Origin: LGRD01 sp031415135
GTDB taxonomy: Bacteria; Pseudomonadota; Gammaproteobacteria; Burkholderiales; Burkholderiaceae_C
NCBI GenBank assembly: GCA_031415135.1
Contig: JANORB010000181.1
Coordinates: 1 to 64,000 of the forward strand
Reading direction: 5' to 3'
DNA: 64,000 nucleotides
The notes beneath the pieces are model-generated. The model saw only the letters and a list, made by a program, of their open reading frames with translations, was not told the DNA's origin and made no database searches. Positions 26,743 to 36,069 of the stretch are shown here, one piece after another. Position 1 is the first letter of the stretch, and each line of letters opens with the position of its first letter. A program made the position numbers and the translations under genes.

Positions 26743-28983
26743 ATGAACACCTTCGGCTTCTTGTCGGCGAGCGCGGGCAGAGTGACGGGGTCGGCGAGGA
26801 CTGCGCCCCAGCGACTTCTGGGCCGGGCGGTTCTGTGTGCCTTCAACCTGCTGCTGTTGAGCGCATTGACGGCCCTGACCCTGGTGGAACCCGCCGAGGC
26901 TGCGAGTGCGCGGACCATCGTGTCGCTGACCTTTGACGACGGGCTGACGCAGTCGCCGGTGCGCGACATCCTGCGCAACCATGGCATGAAGGGCACCTTC
27001 TATGTCAACGCCAACCTGATCGGTTCGGGCGGTGGCTACCTGACGAAGGCCGAGCTCGACGCACTCTATGCCGATGGCAACGAGATCGCCGGGCACACCA
27101 CCAACCACGTCAACCTTGCCACGTTGTCCGATGCCGCCCAGCGGACCGCGATCTGTGGCGACCTGCAGACGCTCAACACCTGGTATCCGAATCAGATCCG
27201 CTCGTTCGCCTATCCATTCGCATCCACCGGGCCGAACACCCAGAACATCGTCGCCGCGGGCTGCCCCGGTGTCGGCACCTACAGCAGCGCGCGCACTGTG
27301 GGCGGAATCGTGAGTGGCAACCAGTGCACCGGCTGCGCCACCGCAGAAAGCATTCCGCCGGGCAATCCGTACTACATCAACACACCCGAATCGATCCTGT
27401 CCACGACGACGCTGGATCAAATCAAGGCATTGGTGACTCAGGCGGAGAGCACCGGCGGCGGCTGGGTGCCGCTGGTGTTTCACAGCGTGTGCAATGGCTG
27501 CAGCACCTATTCGGTGACTGCGGCCACGCTGGATGCTTTCCTGACCTGGCTGCAGGCGCGGGAATCGAACTTGACGTACGTGAGGACGGTCCATCAAGTG
27601 ATGTCGGGAGATCTCCCGGCGCCACCTCCGCCACCGCCGCTGGGCCCGAACCAATTGCTCAATCCGTCGCTGGAGTTGGACCAGGACGCCAATGGTCTGG
27701 CGGACTGCTGGCAGCGTGACGGTTACGGGACCAACACCGCAACATCGGCACGCACCACCGATGCCCACACGGGCTCGTTTGCCGAGCGACTGCAGATCAC
27801 GGCCTACAGCAGCGGCGATCGCAAGCTGCTCCCGACGCTGGATGCCGGCCAGGCCTCTGGAGGCTGTGCACCGACAGTTGTGGCCGGTGCTTCGTACGCG
27901 CTTGGCGCCTGGTACAAGGCCACCACCGCGGTGGTCCCCGTGTTGTTCTATCGCAATTCAGGCGGCGCTTGGTTGTATTGGCGGGATGGGCCGCTGTTGC
28001 CCGCGTCCGCGAGCTGGGCCCAAATGACTTACTACCCCGGCGCAGTGCCGGCTGGCGCCCAAGCCATCAGCTTTGGCATCGTTCTTGACTCTGTCGGTAC
28101 GCTGACGACCGATGACTATTCCATGCGAAGGGTTCTGGATGGTTCGTCCGACACGACCCCGCCTGCGGTTGCGATCACCTCGCCCGGAGTCGGCGCGGTG
28201 TCGGGCACGGTCACCGTCTCGGCCAGCGCCACCGACAACGTCGGCGTGGCCGGTGTGCAGTTCAAGCTCGACGGCGCGAATCTGGGCACCGAAGACACGG
28301 CATCACCGTATTCGGGCTCCTGGAACACCGCCTCCGCCACCAACGGCACACACACGCTGACGGCAGTGGCCCGTGACGCGGCGGGCAACAACACCACCTC
28401 GGCCGCAGTCACGGTGACCGTGAGCAATTCGGTGCCAGACACCACGCCGCCCACGGTGTCGCTCAGCGCGCCCGCAGCCGGCACGGTGTCGGGCACGGTC
28501 ACCGTCTCGGCCAGTGCCGCAGACAACGCCGGCGTGGCCGGTGTGCAGTTCAAGCTCGACGGCGTGAATCTGGGCGCCGAAGACACGGCCTCCCCTTATT
28601 CGATCTCGTGGAACTCCACCACCGCCACCAACGGCACACACACGCTGACGGCAGTGGCCCGTGACACAGCGGGCAACAACACCACCTCGACCGCCGTGAC
28701 CGTCACGGTGAACAACGCCACCAGCCAGAACCCGATCGCGAACGCCTCACTGGAGGCCGACGCCAACAACGATGGAATTCCGGACTGCTGGCAGCTTGGC
28801 GGGTTTGGAACCAATACCTTCACGTGGACCCGCGTCGCCGGCGCCCGCAGTGGCAGTTTTGCCGAGTCGCTGCAAATGACAGCCCGAACCAGCGGCGACC
28901 GCAAGCTGGTGCAGACGCAAGACTCGGGTGCCTGCGCTCCCGCCATCACGGCGGGGGCGAAATACACGCTCAGTGCCTGGTAG
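26743..28983 (+). CDS. Secreted polysaccharide deacetylase with CBM-like and Ig-like modules, ended by an in-frame amber codon
   Basis: A 746-residue product as read. Residues 1-54 are a signal region (FNLLLLSALTALTLVEPAEA). A NodB deacetylase follows: SLTFDDG (61-67), GHTTNH (117-122) and SFAYPFAS. After a Pro-rich linker come a jelly-roll CBM-like module (about 300-468, NPSLELDQDANGLADCWQ), two 96-residue Ig-like repeats (470-661) and the start of a second CBM-like module (NASLEADANNDGIPDCWQ). The frame is cut by TAG at 28981, where the first CBM copy has Tyr (GAWYKAT against SAW-stop-KST). Translation stays open and homologous for 74 more codons. It may be a fresh nonsense allele; deacetylase and Ig parts would survive. 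Confidence 0.82.
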   Translation: MNTFGFLSASAGRVTGSARTAPQRLLGRAVLCAFNLLLLSALTALTLVEPAEAASARTIVSLTFDDGLTQSPVRDILRNHGMKGTFYVNANLIGSGGGYLTKAELDALYADGNEIAGHTTNHVNLATLSDAAQRTAICGDLQTLNTWYPNQIRSFAYPFASTGPNTQNIVAAGCPGVGTYSSARTVGGIVSGNQCTGCATAESIPPGNPYYINTPESILSTTTLDQIKALVTQAESTGGGWVPLVFHSVCNGCSTYSVTAATLDAFLTWLQARESNLTYVRTVHQVMSGDLPAPPPPPPLGPNQLLNPSLELDQDANGLADCWQRDGYGTNTATSARTTDAHTGSFAERLQITAYSSGDRKLLPTLDAGQASGGCAPTVVAGASYALGAWYKATTAVVPVLFYRNSGGAWLYWRDGPLLPASASWAQMTYYPGAVPAGAQAISFGIVLDSVGTLTTDDYSMRRVLDGSSDTTPPAVAITSPGVGAVSGTVTVSASATDNVGVAGVQFKLDGANLGTEDTASPYSGSWNTASATNGTHTLTAVARDAAGNNTTSAAVTVTVSNSVPDTTPPTVSLSAPAAGTVSGTVTVSASAADNAGVAGVQFKLDGVNLGAEDTASPYSISWNSTTATNGTHTLTAVARDTAGNNTTSTAVTVTVNNATSQNPIANASLEADANNDGIPDCWQLGGFGTNTFTWTRVAGARSGSFAESLQMTARTSGDRKLVQTQDSGACAPAITAGAKYTLSAW
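28150..28725 (+). repeat. Two tandem 288-bp repeats encoding Ig-like modules
   Basis: Units 28150-28437 and 28438-28725 are in frame, 96 codons each, and very similar at DNA level; both begin with a DTTPP motif and contain GTVTVSASA, NAGVAGVQFKLDG-like and THTLTAVARD blocks. Long identical runs make this a place for unequal recombination, so copy number may vary between strains. Confidence 0.8.
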
Positions 28984-29208
28984 AAGTCGACCGTCCAGAC
29001 GGCGTTCGTTGTCTTCTATCGAACCAGCGCGGGCACCTGGACGTACTGGACGACCGGCCCCAGCGTCGCCAGCGCCGCCAACTGGACCCAGGCCAGCTTC
29101 ACCACAGCCGCACTGCCCGCCGGCGCGACCCACATCAGTTTTGGCTTGGCGCTGACGGCCGTGGGCACGCTGGTCACGGATGACTATGCGCTGGCGGTTG
29201 CGCCCTGA
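28984..29208 (+). pseudogene. Cut-off C-terminal tail of the deacetylase/adhesin
   Basis: Continues the frame of the preceding gene for 74 codons to TGA at 29206. The residues (STVQTAFVVFYRTSAGTWTY, then THISFGLALTAVGTLVTDDY) repeat the end of the first CBM-like module (VVPVLFYRNSGGAWLYW, AISFGIVLDSVGTLTTDDYS). Without read-through of the TAG the second CBM-like module cannot be completed. There is no sensible internal start. Confidence 0.75.
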
Positions 29209-29226
29209 GGGTCTGCTCGTGACTGG

Positions 29227-30657
29227 TCAGGCCACGCGGCAAACCTTGAGCATGTTCGTGCCGCCCGGGTAGCCCATCGGCTCGCCGCAGGTGATGGCGT
29301 AGGTGTCGCCGGGCTTGAGAACGCCGCGTTCGACCAGCAGCGCCTCGGCGCTGGCCAGCGCTTCGTCACGGTCGCGGAAGGCCGGCATCAGCAGCGGGCG
29401 CACGTTGCGGTACAAGGTCATCTTGCGCTGCGAAAAAACCTGCGACGTGAGGCCGTAGATCGGCACCTTGATGTTGTGCCGGCTCATCCACAACGCGGTC
29501 GAGCCCGACTCGGTGAGCGCCAGGATCGCCTTGCACCCCAGGTGGTGGGCGGTGAACAGCGCGCCCATCGCGATCGACTGGTCGATGCGGCCGAAGCGCT
29601 TGTTCGCAAAATCGGTTTCGATGCTGAAGTCGTCGGCGGCCTCGGCCTCGAGCGCAATCGCGGCCATCTGCGTGATCGTCTCCACCGGGTATTTGCCGGC
29701 CGCAGTCTCGGCGCTCAGCATCACCGCGTCGGTGCCGTCGAGCACGGCGTTGGCCACGTCGCTGACTTCGGCGCGCGTGGGCACCGGGTTGACGATCATC
29801 GACTCCATCATCTGCGTGGCGGTGATGGCCACCTTGTCCATTTCGCGCGCCATGCGGATCATGCGTTTTTGCAGCGCCGGCACCGCCGCGTTGCCCACCT
29901 CCACCGCCAGGTCGCCGCGCGCGACCATGATGCCGTCGGAGGCGCGCAGGATCTGGTCGAGCACCGGAATCGCCTCGCTGCGTTCGATCTTGGCGATCAG
30001 CGCCGGCTTGTGCCGCCACGGCTCGCCGGCCACGTTGGCAAGCTGGCGCGCCATCTCCATGTCGGTGGCGCTCTTGGGGAAGCTGACCGCCAGGTATTCG
30101 CACTGGAAGCTCATCGCCGTCTTGATGTCTTCCATGTCCTTGGCGGTCAGGGCAGGCGCGGTCAGGCCACCGCCGGCCTTGTTGATGCCCTTGTTGTTGG
30201 ACAACTCGCCGCCCACCACCACCGTGGTGTGCACCTCTTCACCGCGCACGGCATTGACGATCAGCCTGAGCAGGCCATCGTTGAGCAGCAGCGTGTCGCC
30301 CGGCTTCACATCGCGCGGCAGCTCCTTGTAGTCCAGCCCGACACGCTCGTTGGTGCCGAGTTCGGTGGTGGCGCCGTCCAGAATGAATTTCTGGCCGTTC
30401 TCCAGCATGGTCTTGCCGCCGTCGAACTTGCCGACCCGGATCTTCGGGCCTTGCAGGTCGGCCATGATGGCGACCTCTTTGCCGGCGCGCTTGGCCACTT
30501 CGCGCACCAGCGTGGCGCGGTCGATGTGGTCTTGTGCCTTGCCGTGCGAAAAGTTCAGGCGCACCACGTCGACGCCGGCGCGGATCATCTGCTCCAGCAC
30601 CTCGGGTGAGCTGGACGCGGGGCCGAGGGTGGCGACGATCTTGGTGGCGCGGGTCAT
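29227..30657 (-). CDS. pyk: Pyruvate kinase
   Basis: A 476-residue glycolytic enzyme making pyruvate and ATP from phosphoenolpyruvate and ADP. It starts MTRATKIVATLGPASSSPEV and has VVRLNFSHG, the catalytic-Lys region LIAKIERSEAI, IMVARGDLAVEVG, ITATQMMESMI and LDGTDAVMLSAETAAGKYPV, all diagnostic. The C-terminal effector domain is present (ILALTESGSTALWMSR). It lies 70 bp downstream of pgk on the same strand, so the two lower-glycolysis genes are likely co-regulated. Confidence 0.97.
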   Translation of the reverse strand: MTRATKIVATLGPASSSPEVLEQMIRAGVDVVRLNFSHGKAQDHIDRATLVREVAKRAGKEVAIMADLQGPKIRVGKFDGGKTMLENGQKFILDGATTELGTNERVGLDYKELPRDVKPGDTLLLNDGLLRLIVNAVRGEEVHTTVVVGGELSNNKGINKAGGGLTAPALTAKDMEDIKTAMSFQCEYLAVSFPKSATDMEMARQLANVAGEPWRHKPALIAKIERSEAIPVLDQILRASDGIMVARGDLAVEVGNAAVPALQKRMIRMAREMDKVAITATQMMESMIVNPVPTRAEVSDVANAVLDGTDAVMLSAETAAGKYPVETITQMAAIALEAEAADDFSIETDFANKRFGRIDQSIAMGALFTAHHLGCKAILALTESGSTALWMSRHNIKVPIYGLTSQVFSQRKMTLYRNVRPLLMPAFRDRDEALASAEALLVERGVLKPGDTYAITCGEPMGYPGGTNMLKVCRVA

Positions 30658-30727
30658 GGCGGTCTCCGTTATTGTTTGATTCGGTGGGTCGGCTGGCGCG
30701 CTTCACGCGCCGGCGCCGCGCAGCAGT

Positions 30728-31921
30728 TCAGCCCTGGGCGCGCTTTTGCAGGATCTCGAAGGCGGGCAGCGTCTTGCCCTCCAGCACTTCCAGAAATGCG
30801 CCGCCGCCGGTGGAGATGTAGCCCACCTGCTTTTCGATGCCGTATTTTGCGATCGCGGCGAGCGTGTCGCCACCCCCCGCGATGCTGAAGGCGCTGGAGC
30901 TGGCGATGGCGCGCGCAATGGCCTCGGTGCCGTGCGAAAAAGCGTCGAACTCGAACACGCCGACCGGCCCGTTCCAGACGATGGTGCCGGCCGCCTTGAG
31001 CTGGCCGGCCAGCATCTGCGCGGTCTTCGGGCCGATGTCGAGGATCAGGTCGTCGTCGGCCACGTCGCTCGACGCCTTGACGGTGGCGGGGGCATCGGCC
31101 TTGAAGGCCTTGGCGGTGACCACGTCGACCGGAATCGGCACCGCGGCACCGCGCGCCTGCATCGCGTCGATCACCGCCTTGGCTTCACCGATCAGGCTGG
31201 CTTCGGCCAGGCTGTTGCCGATCTTCATGCCCGCGGCCAGCATGAAGGTGTTGGCGATGCCGCCCCCGACGATCAGCCCGTCCACATTCTTCGCCAGGCT
31301 CTGCAAGATGGTCAGCTTGGTGCTGACCTTGCTGCCCGCAACAATCGCCACCAGCGGCCGTTTCGGGTGCGCCAGCGCCGTGGTGATGGCATCGATCTCG
31401 GCCGCCAGCAGCGGGCCGGCACACGCGACCTTGGCGTACTGCGCAATGCCGTAGGTGCTGGCTTCGGCACGGTGCGCGGTGCCGAACGCGTCGTGCACGA
31501 AGATGTCGCACAGCGCGGCCATTTTGCGAGCCAGCGCTTCGTCGTTCTTCTTTTCGCCCTTGTTGACGCGGCAGTTTTCCAGCATCACCAGATGGCCCGG
31601 CGCGACTGTCACGCCATCGACCCAGTTGGCGATGACGGGCACGTCGAAGCCGAGCAACTCGCCCAGCCGCCTGGCCACCGGCGCGAGCGAATCGGCGGGC
31701 TTGAACTCGCCTTCGGTGGGCCGGCCCAGGTGCGAGGTGACCATCACTGCGGCACCGGCCTTCAACGCCATCTGGATGCAGGGCACCGACGCGCGGATGC
31801 GGGTGTCTTCGGTGATGCGGCCGGCGTCGTCTTGCGGCACGTTGAGGTCGGCGCGAATGAAAACTCGTTGGCCGGCGACCTTGCCAGCCTGAATGAGATC
31901 GGTGAAGCGAATGACGTTCAT
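30728..31921 (-). CDS. pgk: Phosphoglycerate kinase
   Basis: A 397-residue enzyme transferring phosphate from 1,3-bisphosphoglycerate to ADP. Motifs include RVFIRADLNVPQDD near residue 20, VTSHLGRPTEG, LENCRVNKGEKKND, VAIVAGSKVSTKL and the C-terminal nucleotide region FSIAGGGDTLAAI followed by ISTGGGAFLEVLEGK. Length and blocks are standard. The upstream neighbours on the same strand are azlC-azlD (ending 31982), about 60 bp away. Confidence 0.97.
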   Translation of the reverse strand: MNVIRFTDLIQAGKVAGQRVFIRADLNVPQDDAGRITEDTRIRASVPCIQMALKAGAAVMVTSHLGRPTEGEFKPADSLAPVARRLGELLGFDVPVIANWVDGVTVAPGHLVMLENCRVNKGEKKNDEALARKMAALCDIFVHDAFGTAHRAEASTYGIAQYAKVACAGPLLAAEIDAITTALAHPKRPLVAIVAGSKVSTKLTILQSLAKNVDGLIVGGGIANTFMLAAGMKIGNSLAEASLIGEAKAVIDAMQARGAAVPIPVDVVTAKAFKADAPATVKASSDVADDDLILDIGPKTAQMLAGQLKAAGTIVWNGPVGVFEFDAFSHGTEAIARAIASSSAFSIAGGGDTLAAIAKYGIEKQVGYISTGGGAFLEVLEGKTLPAFEILQKRAQG

Positions 31922-31981
31922 GGCGTATGAGACCGAAAAATTGAGTTTAAGGTCACCGGGTTACAGCGTGGGGTCAACACA

Positions 31982-32311
31982 TTACCAGCCCCACAGCAAT
32001 CGCAAAGGCAGGAAAGCCAGCAGACCGGCCAGCAGCGGCCCGAGCACGCCGGGGCGCCACAGGTAGTACAGCGTGGCACAGGCTGCGGCGGCCAGGCGCG
32101 CGTCTTGCCAGGTGCTGATCAGGTGGCCCTCGGTCATGACGATTTCGGGCACCACGATGGCCGTCAACGCCGCCAGCGGCGCCACCTTCAGGCCACGCGT
32201 GAGCCAGGGCGGGACCGGCACTTCGCGGTCGGGGAACAGAAAGAAGCCGCGCGTCACCAGCGTCACGGCGGCCAGGCCGGCGATGGCGAGCGCGGCATGG
32301 TCGCCGCTCAT
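31982..32311 (-). CDS. azlD: AzlD family membrane protein (branched-chain amino acid exporter small subunit)
   Basis: A 109-residue AzlD-family protein with four predicted membrane segments (ALAIAGLAAVTLVTRGFFLF, WLTRGLKVAPLAALTAIVVP, ARLAAAACATLYYLW, LGPLLAGLLAFLPLRLLWGW). AzlCD-type pairs export branched-chain and related amino acids. The start at 32311 overlaps the azlC stop by 4 bp. Substrate not shown by sequence. Confidence 0.85.
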   Translation of the reverse strand: MSGDHAALAIAGLAAVTLVTRGFFLFPDREVPVPPWLTRGLKVAPLAALTAIVVPEIVMTEGHLISTWQDARLAAAACATLYYLWRPGVLGPLLAGLLAFLPLRLLWGW

Positions 32312-33036
32312 GCGCCACCCCGCAGCCGCTGCGCCGCGCGCTCACCCTGCTCGACCAGCAGGCCGGTGGCCACCGCGGCGGCAATGGCCACCATGATGTT
32401 CAACTTGAGCGGCAGTGCAAATGCCGCCACCGCGGCCAGGCCGGCAACGATGGCCGCAGCCCAGGTGCCGCGGTCCGACAACAAACCGTAGGTCAGGCCC
32501 AGCATGGCCAGCGTGCCGGCAAACCCCAGGCCCCATTGGGTCGGAATCACGTCGGCCAGCACGATGCCGAGCAGCGACGGGATTTGCCAGCTCAGCCAGA
32601 TGGGCAGCACACCGCCCAGGAAGTAAGCGACCTGCCCCGGCTCGCGCCGAGGCGCTGGGTAGGCGCGCTGGAACACCACCAGGTTGATGTCGACCGCAAA
32701 GTAGATCAAGGCCAGCCGGCGCAGGCGCGGCAGGTGTTCGAAGTAGACCCGCCACTGCGCGCTGTAGATCAGGAAGCGCAGGTTGACACAACCCGCCGCG
32801 GCCCACACCACCCACAGCGGCGCGCCGGCGGCGATCAACGGCAGCGTGGCCAGTTGCGCCGCGCCCGAATAGACCGCCAGCGACATGAACAGCGCCAGCG
32901 GCACGCTCAGGCCGGCCTTGACCATCGCGACGCCGGTGACCAGCCCCCACGCCGCGATGCCGGGCAGGAACTCCAGCATGTCGCGCGCGCCGCGCCGGAA
33001 ATCGGGATGGCGCGCCAGGGCTGCGGGCAGGCTCAT
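32308..33036 (-). CDS. azlC: AzlC family ABC-independent amino acid exporter, large subunit
   Basis: A 242-residue AzlC-family inner-membrane protein. It opens RHPDFRRGARDMLEFLPGIAAWGLVTGVAM and contains FMSLAVYSGAAQLATLPLIA and NLRFLIYSAQW, family hallmarks, with several membrane helices to the end. Together with the overlapping azlD it makes a two-part exporter. It is divergent from nothing obvious; fmt lies 78 bp upstream on the same strand. Confidence 0.87.
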   Translation of the reverse strand: MSLPAALARHPDFRRGARDMLEFLPGIAAWGLVTGVAMVKAGLSVPLALFMSLAVYSGAAQLATLPLIAAGAPLWVVWAAAGCVNLRFLIYSAQWRVYFEHLPRLRRLALIYFAVDINLVVFQRAYPAPRREPGQVAYFLGGVLPIWLSWQIPSLLGIVLADVIPTQWGLGFAGTLAMLGLTYGLLSDRGTWAAAIVAGLAAVAAFALPLKLNIMVAIAAAVATGLLVEQGERAAQRLRGGA

Positions 33037-33114
33037 GGCGCTATTGTCGTGCCGCCCTGGGCCGGCGTGGGCCAGCGCGGCGGCGCGTGGGCGGTGACCC
33101 GGTTGGCAGCAAAT

Positions 33115-34095
33115 TCATTCGAACGACATTCCGGTGTCGATCGCCGCACCCTGCAGGAATTGCCTTGCCGACAGGCGCTTGCCACCTGGCCGCTGCAGTT
33201 CGGTCAGGCGCAAGGCGCCTTCGCCGCAGGCCACGGTGATGCCGCGCTCGTCGACCGCCAGCACGCGGCCAGGCGGCCCGCCGCCTGCGGCGGGTTCGGC
33301 GCGCCAGCACTTGAGGGAGTCGTGGCCCAACAGCGTGCTCGCGCCGGGGAAAGGATCGAACGCCCGGATGCGGCGTTCGATGACCGCCGCGGGCAAGCGC
33401 CAGTCGATCGCGGCTTCGGCCTTTTCGATCTTGTGCGCGTACGTCACGCCGTCGGCCGGCTGAGGCGTCGGCGCCAGGCCCCCGCACCCGGCGAGTTCGA
33501 GCGCTTCGACGATCAGCTTGCCGCCGAGCGCAGCCAAGCGGTCGTGCAGCGTGGCGGTGCTGTCGTCGGCCGCGATCGGCATCGGCCCGGCCAGCAACAT
33601 CGCGCCGGTGTCCAGGCCGGCATCCATCTGCATGATGGTGATGCCGGTCAGCGCGTCACCGGCTTCGATGGCGCGGTGAATCGGTGCGGCGCCGCGCCAG
33701 CGCGGCAACAGCGAGGCATGAATGTTCAGGCAACCCAGGCGCGGCGCCTCGAGCGCCCACGCCGGCAGGATCAGCCCATAAGCCGCGACCACCATCACGT
33801 CGGCTCGCGCGGCGACGAGTTGCTGCTGCGCGGCGACCGCATCCTCGGGGAACTTGCCGTCCAGGCGCAGGCTGCGCGGTTGCGCCACCGGGATGCCGTG
33901 CTCGATCGCAAAGGCTTTCACCGGTGATGCGTGCAGCTTCAGGCCGCGGCCGGCCGGCCGGTCGGGTTGGGTCAGCACCATCACGAGGTCGAATCCCGCG
34001 GCGCGCAGGCTGGCCAGCGCGGTGCGCGCAAACTCGGGCGTGCCGGCGAAAGCCACTCTGGTGCGGCGCGCGCCTGGCCGCGTTGGATCACGCAT
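33115..34095 (-). CDS. fmt: Methionyl-tRNA formyltransferase
   Basis: A 326-residue enzyme that formylates initiator Met-tRNA with 10-formyl-tetrahydrofolate. Seen: RVAFAGTPEFARTALASL near residue 15, CLNIHASLLPRWRGAAPI with the catalytic Asn-His, and GITIMQMDAGLDTGAML with the catalytic Asp. The C-terminal OB-like domain is present (REHAVG... is not seen, but GALRLTELQRPGGKRLSARQ is). ATG at 34095 is taken; a GTG at 34098 precedes it. It overlaps the def gene, the usual def-fmt pair. Confidence 0.96.
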   Translation of the reverse strand: MRDPTRPGARRTRVAFAGTPEFARTALASLRAAGFDLVMVLTQPDRPAGRGLKLHASPVKAFAIEHGIPVAQPRSLRLDGKFPEDAVAAQQQLVAARADVMVVAAYGLILPAWALEAPRLGCLNIHASLLPRWRGAAPIHRAIEAGDALTGITIMQMDAGLDTGAMLLAGPMPIAADDSTATLHDRLAALGGKLIVEALELAGCGGLAPTPQPADGVTYAHKIEKAEAAIDWRLPAAVIERRIRAFDPFPGASTLLGHDSLKCWRAEPAAGGGPPGRVLAVDERGITVACGEGALRLTELQRPGGKRLSARQFLQGAAIDTGMSFE

Positions 34096-34603
34096 CACGC
34101 AGTTCGTCGCGGGTTCGCTTCACCATCTTGGTCTTGATGCGTTCGCGCTTGAGCGGGCTGAGGTACTCGACGAACACCTTGCCCATCAGGTGGTCCATCT
34201 CGTGCTGCACGCACACCGCCAGCAGGCCATCGGCGTCGAACTGGTCGACATCGCCGGAGCGGTTCAAGGCCCGCACCGTCACGCGGGCGTGGCGCTGCAC
34301 CTTGTCGTAGATGGTCGGCACCGACAGGCAACCTTCGTCGCCGAAAGTCATTTCATCGCTGGTGGCCACGAGTTCCGGGTTGATCAGCACATACGGCTCG
34401 TTGCGCTGGTCGGAGGTGTCGATCACGATCACGCGCTCGTGAACGTCAACCTGGGTGGCGGCCAGGCCCACGCCCTCGGCGTCGTACATGGTCTCCAGCA
34501 TGTTGTCGACCAGCTGGCGGATGCGCGCATCCACTTGGGCGACCGGCCGGGCAATCGTATGAAGGCGAGGATCGGGATAACGAAGGATTTGCAGCTTGGC
34601 CAT
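34088..34603 (-). CDS. def: Peptide deformylase
   Basis: A 171-residue metalloprotease removing the formyl group from new polypeptides. All three motifs are present: GVGLAATQ (44-51), EGCLS (90-94, metal Cys92) and HEMDH (134-138, metal His and catalytic Glu). The start MAKLQILRYPDPRL at 34603 is the family N-terminus; a longer in-frame start exists but adds an unconserved extension. Its 3' end overlaps fmt by 8 bp. It is divergent from the LysM gene with a 287-bp intergenic region. Confidence 0.96.
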   Translation of the reverse strand: MAKLQILRYPDPRLHTIARPVAQVDARIRQLVDNMLETMYDAEGVGLAATQVDVHERVIVIDTSDQRNEPYVLINPELVATSDEMTFGDEGCLSVPTIYDKVQRHARVTVRALNRSGDVDQFDADGLLAVCVQHEMDHLMGKVFVEYLSPLKRERIKTKMVKRTRDELRDA

Positions 34604-34890
34604 GGGGAAACGGAGAATCGACAGGGATGGGTTGAATGAAGGTCCGGCAAGACAATCGCGGCTTCGCAAAGTCGCCGCCATGGCGGGCCGTCTGCAATCG
34701 GACGGGGCGTGACAGGTCTCACACCCAGCGGGCAGGGCCGGTCCACTTTCGTTGCGACATCAAGGGTTTAGGGGCAAAATCTGTCAAAGTGAATGAGGAT
34801 TTTCGCCGAACTGACACGGGTGTGGCGCGTTCGGCCCAGTAACCCCACCGCGCGGGCCCTTGACTCTTGCGCGCTCTCAGATTGCCCCAC

Positions 34891-36069
34891 ATGACCCGTC
34901 GCAACCGATACGATCTTCACGTTGACCGGGTGGCGCGGTTCGCCTGGTCGGGTGCCGCATTGGCCGCGGTGCTCTGGGTGGCCCCCGCAGCGGCAACCAC
35001 CTGGCCCGTCACGCCGCAGCAGCGAGGCACCGCGCAGCAGGTCGCACAAGGCGGTGTTGCGCTGTCGGAACTGGCGCCGAATGCACCCGACTCGTACACC
35101 GTCAAGCCGCGCGACACGCTGTGGGACATCTCCAAAGTGTTTCTCAAGAGCCCGTGGCGATGGCCCGAGTTGTGGGGCATGAACCTCGAACAAATCCGCA
35201 ACCCGCACCTGATCTACCCGGGGCAGGTGCTGTACCTCGACAAGAGCGGCGGGCGGGCCCGCTTGCGCATGGGGCAAGCGGGTGGCGGCGGCACCGTGAA
35301 GATGTCGCCCAGAGTGCGCGGCCAAGGGCTGGACACCGGCCCGGTCGCGTCGATTCCGTTCCACCTGATCGAACCGTTTCTGAACGAGGCCGTGATCTTT
35401 CAGAGCAACGAGCTGGACTCGGCGCCGCGCATCGTCGCCGCCCAGGAGGGTCGTGTGCTGATGGGCCGCGGCGATGTGGCCTATGTGCGCGGCGATCTGA
35501 GCGGCCCGCAGCGCGAGTACCGGGTGTTCCGCGAAGCCAAGCCGCTGCTCGATCCGACGACCAACGAGTTGCTCGGTTATGAAGCCAACTATGTCGGCAC
35601 AGCGGAATACACCCGCCCCGGCGAAACGCGCAGCTCGGCCGATGGCAAGGGCGAGATCGTGCCGGCCACGTTCACCTTGACGAACCTGCGCCAGGAAGCC
35701 GGGGTGGGCGACCGCCTGGCGGCGATGCCGGCGCCGCAATTCAGCAACTACACCCCGCATGCGCCGCAAGGCGCGATGGCCGGCCAGATCGTCTCGGTTT
35801 ACGGCGAGGGCTTGAACGCGGGGCAGAACCAGATCGTCTCGCTGAACAAGGGCACGCGCGACGGCATGGAACGCGGCCATGTGCTGGCGCTGTGGCGCGC
35901 CGGCGCAGAGACGGTGGACAAGACCGATCCGAAGCGGCCGCTCATCCGGCTGCCCGACGAGCGGCATGGCACGCTGTTCGTGTTCCGGGTGTTCGACCGC
36001 ATGTCCTACGCGCTGATCATGTCGGTCCTGGAACCTGTCCGGCGGGGCGACCGTTTCACCGAGCCTTGA
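34891..36069 (+). CDS. LysM-domain cell-wall protein
   Basis: A 392-residue exported protein. A signal sequence (about 1-40, ending APAAATTW) precedes a LysM peptidoglycan-binding domain at roughly 70-120 (PDSYTVKPRDTLWDISKVFL, then NLEQIRNPHLIYPGQVLYL). The remainder is beta-rich and conserved upstream of dprA in Burkholderiales, with a C-terminal FVFRVFDRMSYALIMSVLEP. The ATG at 34891 is preferred to a TTG at 34867. Its stop overlaps the dprA start (TTGA), so both are made together. The role is probably cell-wall anchoring or maintenance. Confidence 0.87.
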   Translation: MTRRNRYDLHVDRVARFAWSGAALAAVLWVAPAAATTWPVTPQQRGTAQQVAQGGVALSELAPNAPDSYTVKPRDTLWDISKVFLKSPWRWPELWGMNLEQIRNPHLIYPGQVLYLDKSGGRARLRMGQAGGGGTVKMSPRVRGQGLDTGPVASIPFHLIEPFLNEAVIFQSNELDSAPRIVAAQEGRVLMGRGDVAYVRGDLSGPQREYRVFREAKPLLDPTTNELLGYEANYVGTAEYTRPGETRSSADGKGEIVPATFTLTNLRQEAGVGDRLAAMPAPQFSNYTPHAPQGAMAGQIVSVYGEGLNAGQNQIVSLNKGTRDGMERGHVLALWRAGAETVDKTDPKRPLIRLPDERHGTLFVFRVFDRMSYALIMSVLEPVRRGDRFTEP

